Program-made: the position numbers and the translations under genes
The notes under the pieces: model-generated
What the model was told of the DNA's origin: nothing
The model's input: only the letters and a program-made list of their open reading frames with translations
Database searches by the model: none
Source: Rickettsia tamurae
Lineage (GTDB): Bacteria; Pseudomonadota; Alphaproteobacteria; Rickettsiales; Rickettsiaceae
Assembly (NCBI RefSeq): GCF_000751075.1
Contig: NZ_CCMG01000007.1
Location: 1 to 64,000 of the forward strand
Length of the DNA stretch: 64,000 bases
Direction of reading: 5' to 3'
Shown here: in pieces, positions 54,247-64,000 of the stretch
Position numbering within the stretch: the stretch's first letter is position 1
Layout of the letters: every line of letters begins with the position of its first letter

Positions 54247-56189
54247 TAAAAACTTTTAGGATCGATATCTATTTTTAGATGACAAAAAGAAGGAATTTTT
54301 ATAAGGCTTAGCCAAAATTTTAAATATTTCTGCAAACTAAATTTCTTATCGGCTATAATGAGTATCCGGTAACGATATTTACCGGCGAGCTTTGACATTA
54401 ATGAGCTTGCTGGTCCTAAGATTTTCACGTTTGCTTTTGGTGCAATTCGGACCATATCCCTAGCAATTTCTAGAATTTTAGCCTCACTGGAACCTGATAA
54501 AATTACCGATGCCGTTTTAGAAAATGGCGGCATATTTGCTAATTTTCTTATTTCAAGTTCATTTGTAAAAAAACTATCTTCATCACCGGCCTTAACATAA
54601 CTAAAAATTATATTATCAGGATAATAGCTTTGTAAATATACCACACCTTTACTATCTCCCCTACCCGCTCTACCTCCCACTTGATGTAGTAGCTGGAAAG
54701 TTCGCTCAGATGCTCTAAGATCGGCGTTATTACTCCCAAGATCGGCATCTATTACACCGACTAAGGTAAGATTCGGAAAATGGTAACCTTTTGTTATTAT
54801 TTGTGTGCCTATTAAAATATTAATTTCTAAATTTTCCATTTGATGTAGAAGCTGTGCTATTTTTTCAGGACTTTTAGCATGATCTTTACTTATCACCGCA
54901 ATTTTACTCTCAGGAAAGAGTGCTTTTGCTTCCTCTTCTATTCTCTCTATACCTGGACCACAAATAGTTAATGTTTCATCTTCTAGACATTCAGGACAAG
55001 AACTAAAAATTTTACTTTGATAACCACAATGGTGACATTCAAGTTTTTTAGTCGCTTTATGTACTACCATCCAGCTAGAACAATATTTGCAGATAAATCT
55101 GTAACCGCAAGCTTTGCAGAGCATTAGCGGAGCATAACCACGCCTATTAAGGAATAATAATACTTGCTTTTTATTATCTAAATTATCTTTAATAGCTTCT
55201 ATAAGAATCTTAGATAAATATGAATTCTTAGGTAGCTTTTCTTTAGCCATGTCGATTATTTCTATATTCGGCAAATCGACATTTTTGTATCTATTAACCA
55301 ATGTAACCAATTGATATTTACCTATTTCTATATTATACATCGTTTCAATAGACGGTGTTGCCGAACACAAAACAATTTGTGCTTTATCAAATGTACCTCT
55401 TACGATAGCCGTATCCCTAGCATTATATAATATACCGTCATCTTGTTTATAGGAATCGTCATGCTCTTCATCTATAACCACCAAACCGAGATTTTTAAAA
55501 GGTAAAAATAAACTACTTCTAGCCCCAATTACTACTTTAACTTTATCACTTAATATGCCTCTTAAAATCATTTTCTTTTGAGCTTTAGTAACGTTTGAGT
55601 TCCATATGATAGGTTCAAAACCGAATCGCTCTATAAATCGATTAATAACTTGTGTACTTAAAGCAATTTCAGGCAACATAACCAGCACTTGTTTGCCTTT
55701 TGCTAAGTAATCTGCTATTAGATGAAAATATATTTCCGTTTTACCTGACCCCGTAACACCTTTAATAAGCACAGGCTTATTACTTTCATTTAAAATTGTT
55801 ACTGCTTGTTTCTGCTCTTCTGACAAATCAGGTAGCACAAAGTTATTATTTACTTTCTGCTTTTTAACTTTAATTGGTTTTTCAGCAATATCTATAGGTA
55901 ATACTAACTTGGCTATGCTCCCAAGTGCTGACATATAGTAGCTACTCATCCATTTAATTAATTCTAAAACTTCTAAAGTAATATTTAAATTTAACGGTAC
56001 TTTCGCTCTAATAGTTTTTATTTTTTTTGCCTCGGAATTTGAAGCAAGCTCCCATACTATACCAGTTAATTCTTTATTTCTAAAAGGCACTACAACAAGA
56101 TCGCCGATATTTAGCTCTAAATCTTCAGATATTAAATAATCTAACGGAAATAATTTTGCTACCGGCAATAATATTTTGGCTATTCGCAT
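54243..56189 (-). CDS. priA: Primosomal protein N' (replication restart helicase)
   Basis: 648 residues. Walker [25 protein letters not shown] (helicase motif II), [10 protein letters not shown], the zinc-binding cysteine set [13 protein letters not shown]...CHHCGY...CPEC, and helicase motif [11 protein letters not shown]. PriA reloads DnaB at stalled forks; dnaB lies 2.6 kb away in this window. Convergent with the proline-rich gene, overlapping it by four bases. Confidence 0.96.
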   Translation of the reverse strand: MRIAKILLPVAKLFPLDYLISEDLELNIGDLVVVPFRNKELTGIVWELASNSEAKKIKTIRAKVPLNLNITLEVLELIKWMSSYYMSALGSIAKLVLPIDIAEKPIKVKKQKVNNNFVLPDLSEEQKQAVTILNESNKPVLIKGVTGSGKTEIYFHLIADYLAKGKQVLVMLPEIALSTQVINRFIERFGFEPIIWNSNVTKAQKKMILRGILSDKVKVVIGARSSLFLPFKNLGLVVIDEEHDDSYKQDDGILYNARDTAIVRGTFDKAQIVLCSATPSIETMYNIEIGKYQLVTLVNRYKNVDLPNIEIIDMAKEKLPKNSYLSKILIEAIKDNLDNKKQVLLFLNRRGYAPLMLCKACGYRFICKYCSSWMVVHKATKKLECHHCGYQSKIFSSCPECLEDETLTICGPGIERIEEEAKALFPESKIAVISKDHAKSPEKIAQLLHQMENLEINILIGTQIITKGYHFPNLTLVGVIDADLGSNNADLRASERTFQLLHQVGGRAGRGDSKGVVYLQSYYPDNIIFSYVKAGDEDSFFTNELEIRKLANMPPFSKTASVILSGSSEAKILEIARDMVRIAPKANVKILGPASSLMSKLAGKYRYRILIIADKKFSLQKYLKFWLSLIKIPSFCHLKIDIDPKSFY

Positions 56190-56265
56190 ATATAATGTAT
56201 TTTATAATTTTTTTTTATTATATACTAATATTATATACTAAATTTAATAGATTGTAGAAATTTAG

Positions 56266-56832
56266 ATGAAAAAAATTATTATAGGAATTTCCGGAGCTTC
56301 AGGAGCAATATACGGTATTCGTTTGCTTGAAGTACTAAAGGAGCAAAATATCGAAACTCATTTGATTATTTCAGAGGGAGCAGCTCTTACTATAAAGCTC
56401 GAAACTAAATATTCTATAGATGAAGTTAAGCTACTGGCTAATTATTATTATGACGATAAAAATTTAGGTGCTACTATTTCAAGCGGTTCTTTTAAAACTT
56501 TGGGAATGATAATAGCCCCTTGTAGTATGAAAACCTTAGCAAGTATTGCTCACTCAATGGAAGATAGTTTAATTAGTAGAGCGGCAGGAGTTGTACTTAA
56601 AGACAGACGAAAACTTATTTTAATGACCCGTGAAACTCCACTACATATCGGACACTTAGAAAATATGCTAAAAGTAGCGAGTTACGGCGGTATCATAGCA
56701 CCACCTGTGCCGGCTTTTTATAATAACCCTGTAAGTATAGATGATATAGTCAATCACTCTATTACTAGAATTTTAGATTTTTTCGATATCGAAACTAATT
56801 TAATTAAACGCTGGGGTAGTTATGAGCAATAA
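56266..56832 (+). CDS. ubiX: Flavin prenyltransferase UbiX
   Basis: 188 residues; makes prenylated FMN, the cofactor of the UbiD decarboxylase in ubiquinone synthesis. [60 protein letters not shown] and [10 protein letters not shown] are diagnostic. Complete. Confidence 0.95.
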   Translation: MKKIIIGISGASGAIYGIRLLEVLKEQNIETHLIISEGAALTIKLETKYSIDEVKLLANYYYDDKNLGATISSGSFKTLGMIIAPCSMKTLASIAHSMEDSLISRAAGVVLKDRRKLILMTRETPLHIGHLENMLKVASYGGIIAPPVPAFYNNPVSIDDIVNHSITRILDFFDIETNLIKRWGSYEQ

Positions 56833-56944
56833 AGTATCAACTTTACTATTAAACTTACATTAAAAAAACTCATCGTGCTGTTAGTAAGTATCCCCCATCT
56901 AACAATGTTATACCTGAATTTTATGAAATAAATAAAATTACTTA

Positions 56945-58211
56945 ATGTGTGTTCAATATAAACATATAGTTGCTATAATTTATACTATTACCTTATTTTT
57001 GGATAGATTAGACCTAACAATTATTAATGTTGCTCTTCCAACTATTGCTGATTATTTTGGAATTTCTGTTATCAATGCAAATTGGATCAGTATAGCTTTT
57101 CTCTTAGCACTCTCTATTTCCATTCCAATTAGTAATTGGTTGGGAGATAAATTTTTATGTTTTAATCTTGCTAAGATTCTTACAAGGTATTGGTGGCGGG
57201 CTTATACCAGTAGGTATAACTATGCTTTATCGAGTTTATGATAAAGCAGAATATGCAAGTATTACGAGTTTTACTTTCCTTCCATCTCTTATTGCTCCTG
57301 CAATTGCTCCTTTTTTAGGAGGCATTTTATTAGATTATTTTGGATGGCACTCTATTTTTTTATTATCAGGTCCAATTTGTTTAATATTAGCATTGTTTTC
57401 AATAATAACTTTAAAAGATGATAATTATAGAAAGATAATAGCTTTTGATTGGTTAGGCCTCTTTTTAACTGCCAGCTTATTAATTAATATATTTTTTACG
57501 TTATCTTTAATTAGCAAAGGCGAGTCTTTTATTATAATTTTTATAGGACTTATTACATTCCTCATATTATTAATATGTTTCATATTGTGGGGAAAAAAAT
57601 GTGTCTATCCACTTGTAGATTTAACTTTTTTTTAAAAATCATATCTTTGTAAAAACTAATTTGATTCAAAGTTTGTCATTTTGGAGCAATTTTTTTAGTA
57701 AGTATTTATCTTCAAGTCGGTGCTGCTATGTCTGCTGCCAATGCTGGTTTAATTATCGGAACTCAAGCAATCAGGACTATGATAACGAGTAGATATTCTG
57801 TGAAACTATTTAATAAATATGGTCCTAAAGTTCCTATTATATTAGTTGATAGGCGTAGCTATATTTAGCCCATGTATAATGATTATACAGCATCCTAATA
57901 TGGTAAATTTGGATATAATGTTATTTCTTATTAGAGGTATCTTTAGTGGTTTATGCGGTTCACCAATTCAAACGTTAAGTGTTATAGATTTTCCTAAAGA
58001 AGAAATAGGACAAGCAAGTAGTATATTTAATGCTTGTCGACAAGTAGCAATTAACTTTGGAGTAGCCTTATCTTCTATATTACTAAAAATAAATAATATA
58101 GTAAGCTTAGAGAATATAACGCAAAAACAAGTCTTTAATGTTTTTATTTGGGGGTTTTGGGCAATTCCGGTTATAGCAATAATTGGTATATTAATTACAA
58201 GAAAAATATAA
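56945..58211 (+). pseudogene. DHA2-type MFS drug transporter, decayed
   Basis: Three frames in series. MCVQYKHIVAIIYTITLFLD with INVALPTIADYF and NANWISIAFLLALSISIP is the EmrB/DHA2 N-terminus. FLQGIGGGLIPVGITMLYR is the family motif in helix 4-5, and APFLGGILLDYFGWHSIFLL follows. After frameshifts near 57175 and 57635-57850, the last part (57846-58211) has GQASSIFNACRQVAINFGVA. It is an efflux transporter beyond repair. Confidence 0.88.
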
Positions 58212-58212
58212 A

Positions 58213-58360
58213 TCTAGCAGTTCATTCCCTTCAAAAGTTTGACCTAATAACTCAGTACTATCACTTTGATAAAGAATTTGCAATGGTCATAAAGGATGGG
58301 TTATTATTACACCAAATATTCCTCCCATCATACCTGTAATAAAAAACTTGATTGGAGTTA
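58213..58360 (-). pseudogene. Short fragment resembling a mitochondrial-carrier segment
   Basis: Minus-strand frame after a stop at 58360 reads FFITGMMGGIFGVIITHPL, a TGA, then PLQILYQSDSTELLGQTFEG. Glycine spacing followed by HP and a Q seven residues later is like the PxDxxK..Q repeat of mitochondrial carriers, but the fragment is short and broken. The rest of 58361-58595 shows nothing I can support. Confidence 0.25.
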
Positions 58361-58615
58361 TTTAAATTTATTTTTCTTTTAATATAATTATATTTTTTAA
58401 TTTATTATACGAATAATGACCATTAATATAAAAAATTTGACATGGAAGTATAATTTTTGGTAATTTTTTGTATCAGAGAGTAGAATTAACTAATTGTTGT
58501 CTGATGTATTTATAACAAACTCATCGCATAAACTATATTATAGTGGTAAATTATCTTTATAAATGAATAATATAAAATGTTCTGTTTTGAGTTTTATTGC
58601 GTGGATCGGTTTTAA

Positions 58616-58735
58616 CGTCATTGCGAGGAAAAACTGTAAATTTTGACGAAGCAATACAGTAAAAAATTCTGATTTACAGAATTTTTTTATTATTCTCCTA
58701 GATTGCCACGCAGTCTACGGCTGCTCGCAATGACG
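58616..58735. repeat. RPE family C, long form with inner hairpin
   Basis: CGTCATTGCGAGGAAAAACT on the left, GGCTGCTCGCAATGACG on the right, terminator-like AAATTCTGATTTACAGAATTT between. The linker motif lies on both sides (58596-58611 reversed, 58743-58759). Confidence 0.85.
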
Positions 58736-58819
58736 ACTCGGTATCCACGAAACAATACCTCGTGGGAATGACATAAAGGGCTTCTTTTTTCAAACCATAT
58801 AATAATTTAACAAACAACA

Positions 58820-60304
58820 ATGGCACGTAATAAAATAAATAATAACAAAAATATAGCTGCTAACGAAGAAGTAGATATTCCTATACCAAGGGTTTTACCT
58901 TCCAATATTCAAGCAGAGCAAATGCTACTTGGGGCGATTCTAACCAATAATGAATTACTAAATTACGTATCGGAATTTTTACGTGATGAACATTTTTTTG
59001 AGCCTATTCATCAAAAAATCTATGAAGCAATTGAGAAAATTACTGAAAAAGGGCTGATAGCTACACCTATTACTTTACGTAGTATGTTAACTCAAGATGA
59101 ACTATTTCAAGAAATAGAAGGAGCGGAATATTTAGCAAAATTGATAACTATGTCAATGATGGTAATAAATCCGATTGATTACGGTAAAATAATATATGAT
59201 TTAGCAATAAAGCGTAATTTAATAAATATCGGTGAAGAAGTAGTAAATAATGCCTATAATTCTTCATTAGAAATTGAAGCAAAGGAACAGATTGAACATG
59301 CTGAAGCTAAGCTTTACGATTTAGCTAGCGAAGGCTTAAATGAAAAAAGTTTTACCAAAATCGGTATATCTATTTCAGAATCCCTTGCTAGCATTAATAG
59401 AGCTATGAAAAATAACGATCACGTAATCGGTATATCTACCGGTTTGATTGATCTAGATAATAAATTATTCGGCTTTCATAATTCCGATCTTATAATTCTC
59501 GCAGGACGTCCGTCGATGGGTAAAACAGCATTCGCTACAAACCTTGCACTTAATGCCTGTAATAATATGCGTCTTAAAAATATTAGAGATAATCAAGAAA
59601 TTCAGTCGGTAGGTTTTTTCTCTTTAGAAATGTCCTCAGAACAGCTAACCACACGTCTACTTTCAATGTGTGCAGAAATTGATTCTACTTCTCTTCGTAC
59701 GGGGATTCTAGGTGAAGAAAAATATAACCGTCTTCGCAAGGAAGCAAATACTTTATCGGAATTACAATTTTTTATCGATGATACCCCTGCTCTATCTATT
59801 TCCGCTATAAGAACAAGAGCTAGAAGAATGAAACGCAAGCATAATCTCGGTATATTATTTATCGATTATTTACAATTAATTAGAGGAGTAAGTAAATCCG
59901 AAAATAGAGTTAGCGAGATTTCAGAAATAACCCAAGGCTTAAAAGCAATAGCAAAAGAGTTAAATATTCCGGTTATTGCGTTATCTCAGCTCTCAAGAGC
60001 GGTAGAACTACGTGAGGATAAAAAACCTATGCTATCCGATCTTCGAGAATCAGGAACTATAGAACAGGATGCCGATATAGTAATGTTTATTTACCGTGAA
60101 GAATATTATTTAACTAGAAAAGAACCGGCAGCAGGCGATGCTAAACATGCCGAATGGTTAGATAAGCTCAACAAAGTATATAATATTGCCGATATAATTG
60201 TTGCAAAACATCGTAACGGACCGGTTGGAAATGTTCCGCTTTATTATGATAGTCAATTTTCTAAATTTGGTAATTTGGAGAAAAGAACTTTTAACTCTAA
60301 TTAA
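58820..60304 (+). CDS. dnaB: Replicative DNA helicase DnaB
   Basis: 494 residues. N-terminal domain with AEQMLLGAILTNN, linker, then a RecA-like core: Walker A GRPSMGKTAFATNLAL, Walker B ILFIDYLQLI, SEISEITQGLKAIAKE and IALSQLSRAVE, RDLRESG-type segment LSDLRESGTIEQDADIV. No intein. Preceded by a family C repeat. Confidence 0.97.
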   Translation: MARNKINNNKNIAANEEVDIPIPRVLPSNIQAEQMLLGAILTNNELLNYVSEFLRDEHFFEPIHQKIYEAIEKITEKGLIATPITLRSMLTQDELFQEIEGAEYLAKLITMSMMVINPIDYGKIIYDLAIKRNLINIGEEVVNNAYNSSLEIEAKEQIEHAEAKLYDLASEGLNEKSFTKIGISISESLASINRAMKNNDHVIGISTGLIDLDNKLFGFHNSDLIILAGRPSMGKTAFATNLALNACNNMRLKNIRDNQEIQSVGFFSLEMSSEQLTTRLLSMCAEIDSTSLRTGILGEEKYNRLRKEANTLSELQFFIDDTPALSISAIRTRARRMKRKHNLGILFIDYLQLIRGVSKSENRVSEISEITQGLKAIAKELNIPVIALSQLSRAVELREDKKPMLSDLRESGTIEQDADIVMFIYREEYYLTRKEPAAGDAKHAEWLDKLNKVYNIADIIVAKHRNGPVGNVPLYYDSQFSKFGNLEKRTFNSN

Positions 60305-60359
60305 ATCAGAATTGCTTTAACGTTATTGTGAGCAGGCATTACTCATGTGGATACCAAGT

Positions 60360-60454
60360 CGTCATTGCGAGCGAACGTTAGTGAGCGTGGCAATCTCAGG
60401 AATTTTTCCCGAGATTGCTTCGTCGAATTACTGCATAATTCTTCTCGCAATGAA
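60360..60454. repeat. RPE family C, short form
   Basis: CGTCATTGCGAGCGAACGTT on the left, CTTCTCGCAATGAAGG on the right (one changed base). The linker motif follows at 60462. Confidence 0.8.
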
Positions 60455-60483
60455 GGAAAAACCTATCCATGCAACAAGGCCAA

Positions 60484-60573
60484 CTTGATTGCGGGATCTA
60501 ATTTAAAATACTAAAATTATTAGTATTTTAAGTTGTTTTTATGGACCCCGTGGTCAAGCCACGGGGTGACACA
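60484..60573. repeat. RPE family A, left arm decayed
   Basis: The AATACTAAAATTATTAGTATT loop and right arm GGTCAAGCCACGGGGTGACA are intact; the left arm is reduced to GCGGGATCT. The linker motif at 60584-60603 follows. Together with the family C copy this fills most of the space after dnaB. Confidence 0.78.
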
Positions 60574-60620
60574 GTAGATTTTACCAACCCACACAACAAT
60601 ACCTGTTCACATTTAATAGT

Positions 60621-61830
60621 TTATTTAGTTATTATATTAACAAGTTCATATCCCATTATAAGCATTCCGGCAATTACGCATATAATAATTAGATATTGTT
60701 TTTGCAATTCAGGATAATAAAACTTATTTATCTTTGCTTTATATAACAGATAAACCGGTAATAAAATTGCAATAATTACAAGAATCATACCGGCAAATCC
60801 TAAAATTGTAATAAAAGCATTAGGTACTAATACTGCTACAATATAAGCCGGTAATATAGTAACAATAGAAGCGGTCATATTACGAATTACTACATTCGAT
60901 ATCGAATTCATAAACATAGTTTTAAGGGAATCACATAGCCCTACTCCGAGTATCGATGTAGCGATAGCAAGAGTTGAAATTATCCAAACTAATAATTGTA
61001 CGGACTGCCATTTTGCTATATTACTTAATTCCTTAATTAAATCTCCGACTTCTACATTACTTGTAATCATTTGTTGATAAAATGTTGGATTATTATGATG
61101 TACTACAATAAGAATACTACAAGTCCAAATTATATATACTATTGCAGGAATTAAGCTTCCAAATAAAAACGCCGTCTTTAGCATTTTAGCATTTTTGTTA
61201 CAATAATTAGTTAAGGTATGGAAGATTACTTGGAAACCAAATGAAGTAAAAACTACCGGAGTTACTACACCCCATATAGATATTTCTTTATAATTTGGTG
61301 AGAATAAAGGTAAATTATCCCACTGAATCATAGAAACAAGTCCAATAACTAAAATTGCAATTATTATAAGCAATCCGATAAATAGCACTCGATTTATATA
61401 ATCTACTAACTTTAGAGGTAATAATAATATTAGAATGCTAATAATAACATACCATGCTCCTATATAAGTTATACTTGTATCTAAAGCTAATAACTTCTGT
61501 AATATTGAAGAGCCTCCGTATAAAATACTGCAAGTAAAGCATATGAAAGGAGCTTAAGGCTTACCGTACCGATGATTTGAGCAGTATGTCCTGAAAAATA
61601 TTTTCCCAATGCCCCAAGTGTTAAGCCTTTACCCGCTTGAAGATTAAGCTCTAGGTTAATTAAAGGAAGTATAATACATTATAAACCAAATTATAAACAT
61701 CAATAACTAGGTATTATACCTAATTTTGCTAATACCATAGGTAGTGCTATCATACCGCTACCTATACAAGTACCTGAAATTAACAGGATTGAACCAATAA
61801 ATAATTTAATGAAGTTTAGATTAAAGAAAA
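60621..61830 (-). pseudogene. Aromatic amino-acid permease (HAAAP, TyrP/Mtr type), decayed
   Basis: The last 255 codons (60621-61388) are an intact C-terminal half with eight helices and VVTPVVFTSFGFQVIFHTL, typical of the tyrosine/tryptophan permease family. Further upstream on the minus strand, broken frames contain the N-terminal FIKLFIGSILLISGTCIGSG and MIALPMVLAKLGIIP (near 61720-61825). The middle (61400-61700) has stops and frame changes. No clear start codon remains. Confidence 0.82.
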
Positions 61831-62047
61831 GGACTTAATTTTTGCTAAAAAGAAAATCAGCTAAAAAAAGAAGATAAGAATTTTTAAAGAATAAAAAGTT
61901 TTGATAAGTAAAATTAACATTCGTATAATTTTGTTAAAATATATGTAACGATAAGGTATAATTATATTAATAATTTATGTCAAATTATTAATATTGCTTT
62001 TTAAGGGTATTTTTATATATTCTTATTGAAATTTACTATATTTAAAA

Positions 62048-62737
62048 ATGCATAGATTAGCCAAAATAATTAGTAATGCAGGAATCTGTTCTAGGCGTGA
62101 TGCTGAAAAGCTGATAGCTGAAGGGCAGGTAAAAGTAGACGGCATTATAATTTTATCACCGGCTACAAATGTTGATATTAGTAATCAAATTGAAGTATCA
62201 GGCATATTAATCAATCAATCGCAAACACCAAGGCTTTGGATTTATTACAAGCCTGTCGGTTTAATTACCACTCACAAAGATCCCTTATCTCGTAAAACGG
62301 TGTTTGAACAGCTAACCGGTTTACCTCGTGTTATTTCAATAGGTAGGCTGGATTTAAATAGTGAAGGTTTGTTATTACTAACTAATAACGGCGATTTAGC
62401 TCGTCAGTTTGAGCTACCCTCAAGTAGGTTAAAGCGAGTATATCATGTTAGAGCATATGGGAAGTCTGATATTCTACTAAAAAGCAATTATAAAAATTTA
62501 GAAATTGACGGGATATTTTATAATCCTCATTCAATAAAATTACTTAAGCAAAATAAGAGTAATTCTTGGTTTGAAGTAGTTTTATTTGAAGGGAAAAATC
62601 GTGAAATTAGAAGAATATTCAAGTATTTTGGACTAAAAGTTAACAAGTTAATTAGGATTCAATATGGTAGTTTTACAATAGGTAATCTAAAACCCGGAGA
62701 TTATAAAGAAATAAATAATAAGATACTGGAAAAATAA
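62048..62737 (+). CDS. rluB: 23S rRNA pseudouridine synthase, RluB/RsuA family
   Basis: 229 residues. S4 RNA-binding domain (RLAKIISNAGICSRRDAEKL, residues 3-22), then the catalytic domain with GRLDLNSEGLLLLTNNGDLA (catalytic Asp) and EGKNREIRRIFKYFG. RluB (U2605) rather than RsuA is likely from the motifs, though the two are close. Confidence 0.88.
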   Translation: MHRLAKIISNAGICSRRDAEKLIAEGQVKVDGIIILSPATNVDISNQIEVSGILINQSQTPRLWIYYKPVGLITTHKDPLSRKTVFEQLTGLPRVISIGRLDLNSEGLLLLTNNGDLARQFELPSSRLKRVYHVRAYGKSDILLKSNYKNLEIDGIFYNPHSIKLLKQNKSNSWFEVVLFEGKNREIRRIFKYFGLKVNKLIRIQYGSFTIGNLKPGDYKEINNKILEK

Positions 62738-62788
62738 TTAGTAATGTGTTAATTATTAACGTATTTTAACTAATCATATAGAAAACAT

Positions 62789-64000
62789 ATGACAAATCTT
62801 AATATATATAAATGTGAAGAAAAAGACTTAAACGATTATCTTGGTTATATAAAAGATAACCCTAATGTCTCACTAAATGATTTTATCAAAAATAAATATT
62901 TCGCTGAAGATAATGATAAAATTATCATTACCAGTTTAGAAAATATGGAAATTAACGCAGATTTAGCAAATGCTAATTTTCAAGGTACAATACTAACAGA
63001 TGCCGTATTTAATAATTGTGACTTAACAAATACCATATTATGTGATTCAGATTTAACAAATGTAAAATTTAATGATTGTACATTTATCGGTACCGACTTT
63101 AGGGGAGCAAATCTTCATTATACAGATTTTAATTATGAAGATAATGATGAGGGCAAAATTCCTAATCTAAAAGATAAAATACGCGATATAAAACTATCTT
63201 TTTCAAATCTTGAAAGATTAAATAAATATATAGATAAAGATTTAGAAAAAGAACGTATTAAAGAAATAGTTGTAGATGAAGTTACGAAGAAAAAGAAATA
63301 TATTCTAGCTACGGAAGACGAAGAAACTTTACATACAGTTAAATCAAGAGAGTTAAAAACTAAGCAAGAAGAGTTAGAAACTCTAAAGCAAAACTTAGAT
63401 AATCCTGGGATTGCTAATAATCTTTTAAATGCTTTTTGGAATAGCGCAGAAACTATTGCTCAAAACCGACAAAACGAACTAGAAAAAATCAATAAGTTAC
63501 AGCATGAAGTAACTAAATTAGAAACTGAAGTATATGCTCTAGATAATCTTAGAATGTTCTGCGGTAACGGTCTTGTAGATATTTTTGAGCAGTTAAAAGA
63601 CGAAAAAATACAAATAAAACTAGATTCTTCATATGTTATAGGTTCGACTGCCAAAGAACGAGATATACCGAAAGAATATATAAAATTAACTTCTCAAGAA
63701 TTTGATCTATATTTAGCTGAAGCAGCGAAACAATCTAACACAAAATTATCTCTTACCGATTTTGTTAGAAAACAAAAAAATCTTTCAAAAGATACACATA
63801 TAATCCCTGATCTTTCAGAAATCGATTTATCAGGTAAAACCCTTACTAATCTTAACCTGAAGAATACATTATTTGCTTCAGCTAATTTAGAAAATATTAA
63901 AATCTCAAATTGTAATTTAGATTTTACTAATTTTGAAGGAGCTAATTTACAAAATGCCGTTTTTCAAAATGTTACAGCTCGTAACACAGGATTTCTTTTT
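62789..64000 (+). CDS. Pentapeptide-repeat protein with coiled coil (partial, runs off window)
   Basis: 404 codons from ATG 62789, still open at the last base. Residues about 50-110 form a first pentapeptide block (LANANFQGTILTDAVFNNCD, LTNTILCDSDLTNVKFND, FRGANLHYTDF). A charged coiled coil (about 190-270: KTKQEELETLKQNLDN, NELEKINKLQHEVTKLETE) follows. A second block begins near residue 350 (LNLKNTLFASANLENIKISN, LDFTNFEGANLQNAVFQN). Pentapeptide repeats form right-handed beta-helices that bind proteins or mimic DNA. Function unknown; possibly an effector or surface-linked protein. Confidence 0.8.
   Translation, partial: MTNLNIYKCEEKDLNDYLGYIKDNPNVSLNDFIKNKYFAEDNDKIIITSLENMEINADLANANFQGTILTDAVFNNCDLTNTILCDSDLTNVKFNDCTFIGTDFRGANLHYTDFNYEDNDEGKIPNLKDKIRDIKLSFSNLERLNKYIDKDLEKERIKEIVVDEVTKKKKYILATEDEETLHTVKSRELKTKQEELETLKQNLDNPGIANNLLNAFWNSAETIAQNRQNELEKINKLQHEVTKLETEVYALDNLRMFCGNGLVDIFEQLKDEKIQIKLDSSYVIGSTAKERDIPKEYIKLTSQEFDLYLAEAAKQSNTKLSLTDFVRKQKNLSKDTHIIPDLSEIDLSGKTLTNLNLKNTLFASANLENIKISNCNLDFTNFEGANLQNAVFQNVTARNTGFLF

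Noticed and set aside
63460-63654. Minus-strand 64-codon frame
   Set aside because: It is antisense to the coiled-coil part of the pentapeptide-repeat gene.
1-64000. CRISPR array
   Set aside because: The many palindromic repeats are dispersed, not regularly spaced, and no cas gene was found.

Overview
This AT-rich window comes from a Rickettsia chromosome (Alphaproteobacteria, obligate intracellular), most likely a spotted-fever or transitional-group species. The signs are a Tlc-type nucleotide translocase, dispersed palindromic repeats (RPE) between and inside genes, a standalone GlmU-type uridylyltransferase, a Risk1-like phosphoinositide kinase, ISC and haem genes, and many decaying accessory genes. 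I cannot name the species from sequence alone.

Layout. 1-1.95 kb: yebC-glmU-like pair and rpmJ. 2-4 kb: two decayed genes with near-identical promoters, each followed by a 15-bp palindrome. 4.2-6.7 kb: secreted lytic transglycosylase, two exported hypotheticals and an NDUFAF5-like methyltransferase. 6.9-12 kb: lpd, 5-formyl-THF cyclo-ligase, a small frameshifted secreted gene, rnd, an RMND1/DUF155 protein, and ygfZ carrying a translated repeat. 12-13.3 kb: a decayed ankyrin-type gene with the same promoter/palindrome. 13.6-16.3 kb: a sodium/solute symporter fused to a histidine kinase. 16.6-22.4 kb: ldcA pseudogene, hemC (with RPE-1), tRNA-Ser, trpS, plsC, an attachment-family protein, a broken DinJ antitoxin and an alpha/beta hydrolase. 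22.6-26.9 kb (minus): an overlapping cluster AmpG-like permease - LysE exporter - hemD - mitofilin-like - hemY-like. 27-29.4 kb: Rpn nuclease/transposase and a decayed GT8 glycosyltransferase. 29.4-33.8 kb: tlc3, a DUF2125-like protein, ispB. 33.9-37.8 kb: tRNA-Arg, tRNA-Gln, pepP (two translated repeats), an APC permease. 38.1-41.9 kb: iscR-iscS2-iscS-iscU-iscA behind an IscR-type operator. 42-48.5 kb: lipoprotein, membrane protein, an Rpn remnant broken by an ORF-less group II intron, and a 4.5-kb decayed NACHT/HEAT STAND NTPase. 49-56.8 kb: nuoN, Risk1-like kinase, hemB, a frameshifted proline-rich gene, priA, ubiX. 56.9-64 kb: DHA2 MFS pseudogene, dnaB, aromatic amino-acid permease pseudogene, rluB, and a pentapeptide-repeat gene running off the end.

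The core genes cover haem synthesis (hemB, hemC, hemD, hemY-like), Fe-S assembly (isc, ygfZ), respiration (lpd, nuoN, ubiX, ispB, NDUFAF5-like) and replication/translation (dnaB, priA, trpS, rpmJ, rluB). Accessory genes are largely decayed, and nearly every frameshift I could resolve is a single missing base, often in a homopolymer. At least five repeat families (called A, B, C, D and RPE-1 here) lie between genes, supply stop codons and N-terminal flanks, and are translated inside hemC, ygfZ and pepP.
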